A DNA stretch of 64,000 nucleotides from Martelella sp. NC20. GTDB lineage: Bacteria > Pseudomonadota > Alphaproteobacteria > Rhizobiales > Rhizobiaceae. Within the stretch, counting starts at the first letter, position 1. Every line of letters starts with the position of its first letter. The position numbers and the translations under genes are program-made. Where the stretch lies: NCBI RefSeq assembly GCF_013459645.1, contig NZ_CP054861.1, forward strand, positions 4,204,001 to 4,268,000, read 5' to 3'. The notes under the pieces were generated by a model. The model was not told the DNA's origin. It worked only from the letters and a program-made list of their open reading frames with translations, and searched no databases. Positions 1-9,006 of this stretch are shown here, in pieces.

Positions 1-351
1 GTCCGGCGCAAAGGCCGCCACGTAGACGAGCGATTTGACCTTGAGGTCGTTACCAGCCTCAGTAATCACCACGCCTGCCCAGCTGTGACCGACCAGGACG
101 ACTGGCCCGTCAATCTGGTCGATGGCCCGGCGTGTAGCGTCGACATCAGCCTCAAGCGAGGAAAGCGGGTTCTGCACCGCGACCACGCCAAGGCCCCTCT
201 TGCGCAGAAGCGGGATCACCTTCGACCAGCTCGACCCGTCGGCGAACGCGCCGTGGACGAGGACAACGGTTGGCTCGGGAGTCTGCGCCGATGCGACGGA
301 CGTGGTAGAGATCAGCGTGGCAAGCGCGAGACCTGCGATGAACTTGTTCAT
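1..351 (-). CDS. alpha/beta hydrolase, exported, N-terminal part
   Basis: Reading the minus strand from the ATG at 351 gives a signal peptide (MNKFIAGLALATL, ending near SVASA), then an alpha/beta-hydrolase start with the oxyanion segment VLVHGAFADGSSW and the nucleophile elbow VGHSWAG near residue 92. The frame is open to the window edge, so the C-terminal half lies outside. AAAGGAAT just upstream is a good ribosome-binding site. The fold belongs to the small esterase/hydrolase group with a serine nucleophile; the substrate cannot be told. It follows an SDR gene on the same strand and may be cotranscribed with it. Confidence 0.8.
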   Translation of the reverse strand, partial: MNKFIAGLALATLISTTSVASAQTPEPTVVLVHGAFADGSSWSKVIPLLRKRGLGVVAVQNPLSSLEADVDATRRAIDQIDGPVVLVGHSWAGVVITEAGNDLKVKSLVYVAAFAPD

Positions 352-400
352 TTCGAGATTCCTTTCATATAGATGCCTACGGCCTCACTGGCCGCGGCCG

Positions 401-1294
401 TTAGCGTGAGGGTAAGGTGTCGTCGGAGGGATTTACCTGCCCGCGGAAGGCGCCGACCTCGCCTGTCTGCGGGAAGTTCGTGGAATTGCTCAGTTCGCGC
501 CATCGGAGGACCTCGTCCAGCCTCGCGCGATCCGCCGTCTCGAGGGCTTCCGAGACGTCCCGGCCCAAAGGCAGGCGGAACGGCGGCACGTCCATTGCGG
601 GGACCTGAAGGATGACCTGCGCGGCCCGCAGCGGGTCTCCAGGCTGGTGCCCGTCGAAGGCTCGCTGCATCCGGGCCGCCGCACCCACGACGGCGTCGTA
701 TTCCGGGCGCCCCTCGTCAAGCGTGGTCGAGTCGTCGGCAAAGTTGGTTCGGAAACCACCGGGCTCGATCACCGTGACCTTGACACCGATCAGCGCCATC
801 TCGGCCGCGAGCACTTCGGAAAATCCTTCGACGCCCCATTTCGCGGCCGAGTAAGGCGCGCGGCCAGGCGCGCCGATGCGACCACCGACCGACGAGAACT
901 GGATGATGTGGCCGCTGCGCTGTGCCCGCATGACCGGGATCGCCGCCTTGCACAGGATGATCGTACCGAACAGGTTCGTTTCGATCTGCCGGCGGAACTC
1001 GTCGAGCGATGTGTCCTCGATCGAATTGACGTTGCCATAGCCGGCATTGTTGACGAGGACGTCGAGCCCGCCGACGCTGTCCCGGGCGGCGGCCACCGCG
1101 GCCTGCGCGGCGTCCGGATCGGTGACGTCCAGCGCGGCGACCCGAACGGCGTCACCGTAACGCGCCGGAAAATCTGCCAGCAGGTCGGGATCCCGCGCCG
1201 TCGCGACCAGCGCGTGACCTGCGGCCAGTACGGTCTCGGACAGAGCGCGCCCGATGCCGCTGGAGCATCCCGTGATGAGCCAACTTTTTCGCAT
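401..1294 (-). CDS. short-chain dehydrogenase/reductase
   Basis: A classical SDR of 297 residues. It has the NAD(P)-binding motif TGCSSGIG near residue 8, the NNAGYGN motif near 87, and the catalytic YSAAK with its upstream serine in QFSSVGG. The family oxidises or reduces alcohols and carbonyls in the cytoplasm; the substrate is unknown. The frame is open further upstream, but the start MRKSWLITG (ATG at 1294) is chosen because the Rossmann strand begins there and AGGGACATCGGAG precedes it. It lies 23 bp downstream of the broken P460 gene and may share its transcript. Confidence 0.88.
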   Translation of the reverse strand: MRKSWLITGCSSGIGRALSETVLAAGHALVATARDPDLLADFPARYGDAVRVAALDVTDPDAAQAAVAAARDSVGGLDVLVNNAGYGNVNSIEDTSLDEFRRQIETNLFGTIILCKAAIPVMRAQRSGHIIQFSSVGGRIGAPGRAPYSAAKWGVEGFSEVLAAEMALIGVKVTVIEPGGFRTNFADDSTTLDEGRPEYDAVVGAAARMQRAFDGHQPGDPLRAAQVILQVPAMDVPPFRLPLGRDVSEALETADRARLDEVLRWRELSNSTNFPQTGEVGAFRGQVNPSDDTLPSR

Positions 1295-1317
1295 CTCCGA
1301 TGTCCCTTCCGATGTTG

Positions 1318-1823
1318 CTAGGGGGCGAACCGGGTGAAGACGTAGTCGTGATCGCTCACGTTGGGTTCGTGACAGGCGAAGCAGGTCTCGTGCTGCGCCC
1401 TCTGTCGACCGGCTTTCCATCGACGAAGCGCCCGAAGCCCCAGCCGCCGGAGTCGGGGTAGCGCCGGGTATCCTTGACCATGACCTGCACGGTGGTCGCC
1501 GGTCCGGGAACGGAGGCCGGAGCAAACTCGGGCGACGGGACGCGTTTCCAGGCGAGCTTCACGAGGACAGTTCCGTCCGGGAAAGGCAGCGTCCCGGCGC
1601 GATACGCCTCGACGGCCACGGCGTTCCCGACAACAGCGCGAAGCTCGTCGAGCGGCGCGGCCTCCTCGGCGGGAGCGATCAGCTCCCACCTCCGGTAGTC
1701 GCCGGGGAGCGTGACGCCGTAGATCGGCGAGGCGAGATCATCCTCGTCCGCAGCCGCGATGGCGAGGCCGAGCATCGACGGTCCGACGATCGCCGCGAAG
1801 AATGCGAGATGAGACGGGCGCAC
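1318..1823 (-). pseudogene. cytochrome P460 family protein, frameshifted
   Basis: The GTG at 1823, preceded by AGGAGA, starts a signal peptide (LAFFAAIVGPSMLGLAIAAA) and then a P460-type domain ending GGWGFGRFVDGKPVDR. At about 1402-1410 the frame breaks by the equivalent of two extra bases. The continuation in another frame reads AQHETCFACHEPNVSDHDYVFTRFAP in two parts: AQHETCFACHEPN, then VSDHDYVFTRFAP. CFACH is the c-type haem attachment motif. As written, the in-frame product stops at 1356 and lacks the haem site, so it cannot be a working cytochrome. P460 proteins are periplasmic mono-haem oxidases. A sequencing error is possible but other genes nearby are also broken. Confidence 0.8.
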
Positions 1824-1836
1824 CGATCTTCTCCTC

Positions 1837-2889
1837 TCAGAGCCTGTCGGCGTCGAGCACAGCCCGCGCGAAGGCCGCGGGGGCCTCCTGCGGCAGGTTG
1901 TGTCCGATCCCACCCGTGATCGTGCGGTGCTCGTACTTTCCCGAGAATAATTTGGCGTAGGCATTCGGCTCGGGATGCGGTGCGCCATTGGCGTCACCTT
2001 CGAGCGTGATCGTCGGCGTCGCGATCAGTGGACGGTCTGCGAGCCGCGCTTCGAGCGCGTCGAATTTCGGATCACCTTCCGCCAGCCCGAGCCGCCAGCG
2101 GTAATTGTGGAGCACGATGTCCACGTGGTCGGGATTATCAAACGCAGCCGCGCTACGCGTGAACGTGGCATCGTCGAACGTCCATCGCGGCGAGGCGAGT
2201 TGCCAGATCAGACGCGCAAAGTCCTTGGTGTTCGCCGTATATCCGGCGCGACCGCGCTCGGTGGCAAAGTAGAACTGATACCACCACTCGTGTTCGGCTT
2301 CGGGAGAAAGCGGCATCGCGCCGGAAGCCTGACTTCCGATCAAGTAGCCGCTCACCGAAACCAATGCCCTGACCCTGTCCGGCCAGAGCGCCGCGACGAT
2401 GTCTGCGGTTCGCGCGCCCCAATCGAACCCGCCCAGCACCGCTTGCGAAATCCCCAGCGCATCCATCAACGCAAACACATCCTGCGCCATGGCGGAGGGT
2501 TGGCCGTTGCGCAACGCCGTCTCCGACAGGAAGCGCGTGGTCCCGTAACCGCGCAGGTAGGGGACGATCACACGGTACCCGTCGCGCGCCAGCAGTGGCG
2601 CGACCTCGACGTAGCTGTGGATATCGTAGGGCCAGCCGTGCAGCAGGATGACCGGCGTGCCGTCGATCGGACCTTGTTCGGCGTATCCCACGTCGAGATC
2701 GCCAGCGTCGATCCGCTTCAGGTTGGCGAAGCTACGGCCATCGGCCATATACGGGGCTTGCGAAGTCCCGTCGTCTGCAATTGCGGGACCGCTTCGGCCG
2801 AGAAAGGTCGCTGCAGCCATCAGGGTGGCGGCGCCGACGAACCGTCGCCGCGGATGGTCGATCGCTTCCTGTGGGAACGAGTTTTCCAT
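1837..2889 (-). CDS. alpha/beta hydrolase, epoxide hydrolase-like, Tat-exported
   Basis: A 350-residue protein. The N-terminus has twin arginines (HPRRRFVGAATLMAAATFLG), a Tat-type signal, so it is probably folded before export. The hydrolase core has the HGWP oxyanion motif and the nucleophile elbow GGFDWG. The nucleophile is aspartate, as in epoxide hydrolases and haloalkane dehalogenases. It also has a candidate acid in LEGDANG and a catalytic histidine in GGIGHNLPQE near the end. MENSFPQ (ATG at 2889) is chosen as start because the Tat motif sits 13 residues in; the frame is open beyond. The substrate is unknown. It is followed 13 bp later by the P460 remnant. Confidence 0.82.
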   Translation of the reverse strand: MENSFPQEAIDHPRRRFVGAATLMAAATFLGRSGPAIADDGTSQAPYMADGRSFANLKRIDAGDLDVGYAEQGPIDGTPVILLHGWPYDIHSYVEVAPLLARDGYRVIVPYLRGYGTTRFLSETALRNGQPSAMAQDVFALMDALGISQAVLGGFDWGARTADIVAALWPDRVRALVSVSGYLIGSQASGAMPLSPEAEHEWWYQFYFATERGRAGYTANTKDFARLIWQLASPRWTFDDATFTRSAAAFDNPDHVDIVLHNYRWRLGLAEGDPKFDALEARLADRPLIATPTITLEGDANGAPHPEPNAYAKLFSGKYEHRTITGGIGHNLPQEAPAAFARAVLDADRL

Positions 2890-3227
2890 GCGAGATTCAC
2901 CTTTTGCTTGCGCGCGTCGTCCGGCAGTCCGGATGATCCGCACGAGGTTGCATTGAACGTCACGGCTGCGGCCAGGCAGAAGCAGGGAAGCAGGCGCCGC
3001 CAGCTATGAATACCGCGGAGGTCTCGGCTTAGCTCGTTATCGGCCGCTAGCCTCCGTGAGCCGTCGCGATGCGGCGCTCGCCGGAAAGCGGTGCAGTCAG
3101 ATGAATTGGGCGGACGGCGGCGTATACCTGTCGGCGACGTTGCCCGATGGCGCTCGCGCATCTAGGGTCGGGCCACCAAGGGCAAGCTGCTGCCGGTGCT
3201 CTGACCTGCGCGAAGGCGCCGCCCGGA
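2890..3227. other. intergenic stretch, no gene recognised
   Basis: 338 bp between the hydrolase and the ABC-F remnant. Short frames on both strands show no recognisable protein. It should contain the promoter of the minus-strand hydrolase, but no clear motif was identified. Confidence 0.5.
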
Positions 3228-3858
3228 TCAGTACGAGCGGCGCCGATCGGTTAGATCGAGCCGGTGCATGATGCCGATCGACTCCGGGAAAAACTCGTCG
3301 TGGCTGACGAAGAGCAGGGCGCCCTCGTAGGCCTTCAGCGCCGACTCGACCGCCGTGATCGCGGCGAGGTCGAGATGGTTGATCGACTCATCCAGGATCA
3401 GGAAATCGGGCTCTTCGAACAGAGCCGCGGCGAGGCTTGCCTGGGTGCGCTGACCGCCTGAAAGTTGGGTGAGGGTCGTGTCCGGCCCGATATCAAGTCC
3501 GACCCGCCCAAGCCCGTCGGCAATGCGATTATCGAGAGTCCAGTCGGCGAAGCAGAGGTCCTCGACGGTGGCCTCGCCCCTCTCGGCGCGGCGCGGCACA
3601 GCACAGCCAACGCGTCAACGGGTTCCAAACAGGTTGGCGACGATCTCGCCGCATCGCGCCGAGCGTGTCATCGACCGTGATGCCGCCTGTCGAAGGAGTT
3701 GTCTGGCCCTCGATGAAGGGCAACAGTCTGGACTTGCCCACACCGTTGCGGCCGACAAGACCTATGCGCTCGCGGTTGAAGACGAGAGCGAGGCCGGCGA
3801 AGAGTGTTTTGCCGCCGGGAGGCGCGTAGGCGAGCCCGGACAGGGTGATGGAGGGCAT
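3228..3858 (-). pseudogene. ABC-F ATPase remnant, internally deleted and frameshifted
   Basis: The start MPSITLSGLAYAPPGGKTLF runs into a Walker A motif GRNGVGKS as in the first ABC domain of an ABC-F protein. The frame then breaks (about 3600-3640), and the continuation reads RAERGEATVEDLCFADWTLD, signature LSGGQRTQAS and Walker B FLILDES. After Walker B it matches the second domain type: NHLDLAAITAVESALKAYEG, FVSHDEFF. The whole is about 205 codons against about 530 for the family (compare the intact gene at 10162-11751). One ABC domain is therefore missing, as expected from recombination between the two duplicated Walker B regions. The gene is 36 bp downstream of the large regulator. Confidence 0.8.
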
Positions 3859-3894
3859 GATATTCCGTCGATGGGCGTGCCCCGAAGCCTGCGA

Positions 3895-6807
3895 TCAGAC
3901 TGCGGCTGCTTTGCCGGGACCGTCGCCGGCCCGTTGCCAGAGCATTTCCAGATCCCCTAAATCGGTGGTGTCGGTACCCTGTCGCAGATCCCCGCGGAAT
4001 GGCCGCAACAGTGCGGCAACTTCCGTATTCCGCCCTGTTTCCAGCCATAGTCGCGCGAGGTCAAGGGCCAGTCGCAGTTCCCATGCCCGTGCGGAGTTCC
4101 GCCGGGCACAGGCAAGACCTTCCTGGAAAGTCTCTTCGGCGGCCGCGCTCCGCGGGTTCAGCTTCCGCAGGATGTTCCCCTTGATCCGAAGGAGTTCGGG
4201 AAGGGCGAACCCGTCGCCGTCACGTTCGCAGCGCTGCATGGTCCGTTGCACCGTCTCCAGCGCTTCTGCCTCCCGCCCACTTAGAAGCAAGCCCTCGATG
4301 AGCGAGATTTCTAGCGAGGTCGTCAGCAGTTCGTAGCGTGCCGCTTGCAGTTCGGAAAGGCTCGTCTCGATCCGGTGAACCGCCTCGCGGGGCCTGCCCT
4401 GACGGATGCCCAGGCTCCCGCCCAAGCCCCGACCCGCCGACAGATAAGGCCCGAAACCATTCACCTCGGCTCGCTCCTGCAATCTCTCCAGGCACTCGGC
4501 GGCCGCTAGAAGGTCCCCGGACCAAATGTGAACCGTGGCCGCCCACATCAACGCGATGCAGTGCGTGACCGGGTGGTTCAACGCGGCAGCCTCCGCCTCG
4601 ACCTCGCAGGCCAGCTTCCGAGCTTCCTCAGATAGACCCTGCAACCATAGCACCCGGGCCAGAGCGATACCCGCCCGATTGCGGTGGTCGAAACCGTAGA
4701 GCACGGTCTTGACGAAATTGAAGGGCTGGCTGTGCGCCAACGCGAACTCCAGCTCCCGGCGCGCGCGCGCTTGGTCGCCGAGCAGGTGATGCGACACGCC
4801 CGCCAGCGAGGCCGCGACCGCACGGGCCTCCGGTTCGTTGACCCCCTCCGCGACCTCGACCGCGCGCCTAGACCAAGCGAGCGAACTGTGAAAATCGCCG
4901 GTCCTTTCGTGGAAGATCTGCAGCATTCCCAGGATGCGAAGCTCGTGCCAGCGTTCGCCGAGCGAGGCGGCGACCTCCAGGGCGCGCCTCAGCGCCACCT
5001 CCGCCGCCGGGCTGTTGCCGCAGGTGAACATAAGCGCCAGTCCGTGTATGGCCCTGAGCTCCATCTCGTAAGTGCTGCCTACGAAGTCGCCCGCCAGCCG
5101 GTCCAAGGCCCTTTCGCACCGCTTTCGCGCCTCGACCAGCAGGGACTGGTGCATCAGCAGGCAAGCGCTATGCTTGGTCAGTGGAATGGCGATGTCCAGA
5201 TCGCCGGCCGGGCCGAAGCTCCAGTCCAGTGCGGCCCGGATGTTACCCAACTGGGTTGGCAACTCTTCGGCGAACTCGATGCCGCCTGCGCTGGTCTGCC
5301 GTATCCCGTCGAGCATCTCCCCACAATGCAGCGCGTGCCGCCTGGCAGTCGCCTCGACCTCCTCGTCACCACGCGCCCGCAATTTTTCGCCCGCGTAGGC
5401 GCGTGTCATTTCAAGCAGACGAAACGGTGCGATACCTGAGCCGCGGGAAATTGCGACGAGTCCCTTCAAGACGAGGGCGTCAAGGATCGAGATGGCGGTA
5501 CGTTCGTCGATAGCGCCATCGGCGATCACGCAGGCAGCGCCCGAATACGAGAACGGGCCGACGAAGACGGACAGCCGCTCGAGCGCCAGTGCTTCGACGG
5601 GCGACAACAGCGCGTGGCTCCAATCCAGAGTTGCACGGAGCGTCTGTTGGCGTTCCGATGCCGTCCGACGACCCGTCCACCCCAGACTCAGGTGCTGACC
5701 GAGGTGACGGTGCGTGTCGCGGACGCCATGGGTCGCGACGCGGACAGCCGCCAGTTCGATGGGCAGCGCCATGCCTTCGAGGCGGCGGCACATGTCGGCG
5801 ATAAGGCAAAGCTCTTCTGTGTCGAGCTTTAGCGCTATATTGGCCGACCGGGCTCGCTCGACGAAGAGCTGGACGGCGGCGATACGCAGAAGTTCCTCGG
5901 TCGAATTCACCGTCGCCTCGGCCGGATACTCCAGCGACTCCAGCCAGTGCACGGCTTCGCCATGCACCCTGAGAGGTTCGCGACTGGTGGCAAGAAGGCG
6001 AGCACCCGGCACTTCAATGCGGATGCGCTCCACTGTTGCGGCAACGTCTGTGACGAGGTGCTCGCAGTTGTCGACTAACATGCAGGGGCTATCTCCGCGG
6101 AGCGAAGCAATCAACACGGAAAGCGGGTCATCGCCGTGCACGCGAATTCCGAGCGCGGCGGCGAGCGCCGACGGCACCAGGGCAGGATCCTCGACCTGGG
6201 CCAGATCAACGAAGCAGGGTTTGCGGCCGGTCTGCAGCGACATACGGTATCCGGCTTCGACGACGAGGGTCGTTTTGCCCACTCCACCGGGCCCGACGAT
6301 GGTCAGCAAGCCGGGGCTCTCGATTGCCGAGAGGACCACCAGCAGATCGTTCTCGCGGCCGATCACCCGGATCCTCGGCGGCAGCCGGCCTTGCGCGTCT
6401 TCGGCCGGACCCGAAACCGCGAGCGGAGCCACGTCTTCCTGTGCTGCGACCTGTCCTCGCAAGGTGCGTGTCACCTCGGCTACAAATGCATAGCCGACGC
6501 CCACCTGTGTCGCGATGTACCGCGCCCCGTCCGCCCCGTCGCCTAGCGTCCGACGGAGGTTGGCCATGTGGAAGCGCAGGCTCCCGTCCTCGACGATTAT
6601 GTCCGGCCAAACCTCCGCGAGCAGGTCACGTTTGGAGATCACGCATCCGGGCCGCTGGACAAGGGCGGCAAGAAGGTCAAACGACCGTCCACCCAGTGTG
6701 ACAGGTTCGCCACTCTTGAGCAGCAGCCGGGATCGCGGATGCAAGGTGAACGGTCCGAAATCGAATTGCGCGTCGGCCGAGTCGGACATGTCTTGCCATC
6801 GGGACAT
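3895..6807 (-). CDS. winged-helix transcriptional regulator with ATPase and TPR-like domains
   Basis: A cytoplasmic one-component regulator of about 970 residues. Residues about 15-105 form an OmpR-type winged helix (FDLLAALVQRPGCVISKRDL, then RRTLGDGADGARYIATQVG). An NTPase domain follows with Walker A VGPGGVGKTTLV near 170 and Walker B CMLVDNCEHL near 245. The C-terminal half is helical and repeat-like, as in the TPR region of AfsR/MalT-type STAND regulators. MSRWQDM (ATG at 6807) is chosen because AAAGGAAA lies five bases upstream; the frame opens a little further. The signal is unknown. It probably controls neighbouring accessory genes, but no operator was found. Confidence 0.82.
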   Translation of the reverse strand: MSRWQDMSDSADAQFDFGPFTLHPRSRLLLKSGEPVTLGGRSFDLLAALVQRPGCVISKRDLLAEVWPDIIVEDGSLRFHMANLRRTLGDGADGARYIATQVGVGYAFVAEVTRTLRGQVAAQEDVAPLAVSGPAEDAQGRLPPRIRVIGRENDLLVVLSAIESPGLLTIVGPGGVGKTTLVVEAGYRMSLQTGRKPCFVDLAQVEDPALVPSALAAALGIRVHGDDPLSVLIASLRGDSPCMLVDNCEHLVTDVAATVERIRIEVPGARLLATSREPLRVHGEAVHWLESLEYPAEATVNSTEELLRIAAVQLFVERARSANIALKLDTEELCLIADMCRRLEGMALPIELAAVRVATHGVRDTHRHLGQHLSLGWTGRRTASERQQTLRATLDWSHALLSPVEALALERLSVFVGPFSYSGAACVIADGAIDERTAISILDALVLKGLVAISRGSGIAPFRLLEMTRAYAGEKLRARGDEEVEATARRHALHCGEMLDGIRQTSAGGIEFAEELPTQLGNIRAALDWSFGPAGDLDIAIPLTKHSACLLMHQSLLVEARKRCERALDRLAGDFVGSTYEMELRAIHGLALMFTCGNSPAAEVALRRALEVAASLGERWHELRILGMLQIFHERTGDFHSSLAWSRRAVEVAEGVNEPEARAVAASLAGVSHHLLGDQARARRELEFALAHSQPFNFVKTVLYGFDHRNRAGIALARVLWLQGLSEEARKLACEVEAEAAALNHPVTHCIALMWAATVHIWSGDLLAAAECLERLQERAEVNGFGPYLSAGRGLGGSLGIRQGRPREAVHRIETSLSELQAARYELLTTSLEISLIEGLLLSGREAEALETVQRTMQRCERDGDGFALPELLRIKGNILRKLNPRSAAAEETFQEGLACARRNSARAWELRLALDLARLWLETGRNTEVAALLRPFRGDLRQGTDTTDLGDLEMLWQRAGDGPGKAAAV

Positions 6808-6915
6808 CTCGTTTCCTTTCGATTTCGGCACAAATCGATGTGTGCGGCACCTTCCGATCTGTTATTGCGGGATACGCCTCGCAATTATCGCACGAATTGC
6901 GAACAATTGCAGCGG

Positions 6916-8334
6916 CTAGGCGAGAGTGATCGTCTTTGCCTCCAGAAAGCTCTCGATTCCGAAGGTGCCGAATTCGCGGCCGATGCCGGACTGGCGTACG
7001 CCGCCGAACGGTGCCAGCAGGTCAGGGGCAGTGCGATTGATCAGCACCGTTCCGGCATGGATACGGCGGGCGACGGCCTGCGCACGCTCGAGGTTGGCCG
7101 AGTAGATGTAGGCCTCAAGCCCGTACAGAGAGTCATTGGCGATCCGCACAGCATTTTCCTCGCCGTCGTATGGAATGAGCACAAGCACCGGACCAAAGAT
7201 TTCGTCGCGTGCTATGTCCATATCATTCGTGACTTCGGTGAAGATCGTTGGCTTGACGAAGAAGCCCGCATCGAGGCCCTCCGGTTTGCCCGGCCCGCCG
7301 GCAAGCAGCGACGCGCCCTGAGAAAGACCAGCCGCGATGTAACGCTGGATGCGCTCGAACTGAGTGGCGCTTGCCACCGGCCCGACCGTGGTTCCGGGGT
7401 CTGCGGGATCGCCGACACGAAACGCTGCCACCGAGCTCTGGACTATCTCATTCGCTTCCTTGAGCCGTGCCCTCGGCACTAGGATACGAGTACCGGCGAT
7501 GCAGGCCTGGCCGTTGTTCTGGAACCCCGCGCTCAGCGCCATCGGTATGGCTTGCGAGAATTCGGCATCGTCCAGCAAAATTGCCGGAGATTTCCCGGAC
7601 ATCGCCAGGGTCACACGTTTCATCGTGTCGATGCCGGCCTTTGCGATGACCTTGCCGGTTGCCGTCGAGCCGGTGAAAGACACCCGCCGCACGTCGGGAT
7701 TGGTGGTGAGTTCGTCGCCGACATCGTTGCCACGCCCCGTGACGATGTTGATGGCGCCCGGCGGCAGACCCGCCGCATGCAGCGCCTCTGCCACCACCTG
7801 GTTCTGCATGCCGCTGAGTTCGCTGGGCTTGATCACCGAGGCACAGCCCGCGGCGAGGGCCGAGGCGAGCTTGCTGCAAATCGTGCCGGCCGACGCATTC
7901 CACGGTGCGATCAGTGTCGAGACGCCCACCGGTTCCATGTGCACCGTCGAGACACCTGCGCGCCGTTCGAATGCGAAGCTTGCCAGCGTTTCTGCTGCGA
8001 AACCGAAGCAGTCCGAGGAATACTGGCTGATCCACTTCGCCCGGCTGACCGGGCCACCATACTCCTCGATTGTAGCGTCCCGGATGTCATCGGTACGCGC
8101 CAGAACTGACGATTGCAGGCTGCGCAGCATTTCGATGCGTTCTGACACGCGCGTCGCGGCCAGGCGCGGCTGCGCACGCTTTGCCGCGGCGACCCCGCGC
8201 CGTGCATCCTCGCGGCTGGCCATCCGGTAGGTGCCAATCGTCTTCTCGGTTGCTGGATTGATGATGTCGAGCACGTCTTCACCCGTTGCTGGCGCGAAGT
8301 CGCCATCGATGTAGATTTGGTCAATGGAACGCAT
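6916..8334 (-). CDS. NAD(P)-dependent aldehyde dehydrogenase family protein
   Basis: A 472-residue ALDH starting MRSIDQIYIDGDF, with AGGAGAAGAAT before the ATG at 8334. The cofactor region VSFTGSTATGK and the catalytic cysteine in NNGQACIAGTR are present. The segment that normally reads ELGGKSP, whose glutamate is the general base, reads AMSGKSP here: glutamate is replaced by alanine and a glycine by serine. That could slow deacylation or favour a different reaction. The substrate is unknown. It lies 200 bp downstream of an OsmC gene on the same strand and may belong with the second ALDH at 12112. Confidence 0.85.
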   Translation of the reverse strand: MRSIDQIYIDGDFAPATGEDVLDIINPATEKTIGTYRMASREDARRGVAAAKRAQPRLAATRVSERIEMLRSLQSSVLARTDDIRDATIEEYGGPVSRAKWISQYSSDCFGFAAETLASFAFERRAGVSTVHMEPVGVSTLIAPWNASAGTICSKLASALAAGCASVIKPSELSGMQNQVVAEALHAAGLPPGAINIVTGRGNDVGDELTTNPDVRRVSFTGSTATGKVIAKAGIDTMKRVTLAMSGKSPAILLDDAEFSQAIPMALSAGFQNNGQACIAGTRILVPRARLKEANEIVQSSVAAFRVGDPADPGTTVGPVASATQFERIQRYIAAGLSQGASLLAGGPGKPEGLDAGFFVKPTIFTEVTNDMDIARDEIFGPVLVLIPYDGEENAVRIANDSLYGLEAYIYSANLERAQAVARRIHAGTVLINRTAPDLLAPFGGVRQSGIGREFGTFGIESFLEAKTITLA

Positions 8335-8536
8335 ATTCTTCTCCTGAATGCGGTCGAGTTCTTCTTTCGGGAACGGAATCCATCTACTGTCTTGCCGATG
8401 GGGGTCGGTCGCTGGGTACCGCCCCGCGCAAGGACTTCCGGGCCGCGCCGCTTGCAGTGCCAGGCCGGCGTCGATCGCCGGGATCAACACGGTCCTCATG
8501 AGCGGCTCCGTGTTTATCTGGTGCGTCGGTTGCGCT

Positions 8537-8953
8537 TCAGGCCAGATCGACCGTTGCATCGATGTTGCCGCGTATCGCTTTCGAATACGGACAGGTCTGA
8601 TGCGCGCCGTCGATGATTTCGCGCGCGATCTCGGGTTCGACACCGGGCAGGCTCACAATCAGTCGCGCACGCAGCAGAAAGCCGCCACCCACGGTGCCCA
8701 GATCCACCTCTGCGTCGATAGAAACATCCTTGGGCAGCACGATCTTTCTTGCGGCGGCCACCTGCGTCATCGCGCCGATGAAGCAGGCAGACCACCCCGC
8801 CGCGAACAGTTGCTCGGGGTTTGTGCCGTTTCCCGGTCCGCCGGGCAGGGACAGCTTGACGTCGAGCCGTCCGTCGCTGCTGCGCGCCGCGCCTTCGCGG
8901 CCGCCTGTAACATGGGTCTTCGCGGTGTACAGGATCTTCTCGGGTTTCGTCAT
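8537..8953 (-). CDS. OsmC/Ohr family peroxiredoxin-like protein
   Basis: A 138-residue protein with both conserved cysteines of the Ohr/OsmC family, in SACFIGAM and QTCPYSKA. It also has the PEQLFAAG segment typical of Ohr-like organic hydroperoxide reductases. These enzymes reduce organic peroxides in the cytoplasm with dihydrolipoyl thiols. The start MTKPEKILYTAKTH (ATG at 8953) follows AAAGGAACCG; the frame is open upstream but without family similarity. It lies 53 bp after a sigma-factor-like fragment on the same strand. No OhrR-type MarR gene is next to it. Confidence 0.88.
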   Translation of the reverse strand: MTKPEKILYTAKTHVTGGREGAARSSDGRLDVKLSLPGGPGNGTNPEQLFAAGWSACFIGAMTQVAAARKIVLPKDVSIDAEVDLGTVGGGFLLRARLIVSLPGVEPEIAREIIDGAHQTCPYSKAIRGNIDATVDLA

Positions 8954-9006
8954 GATCGGTTCCTTTCTTCTCATTTTTGGAGTCGAGAGTTTCGGCCCCT
9001 GCTGGG

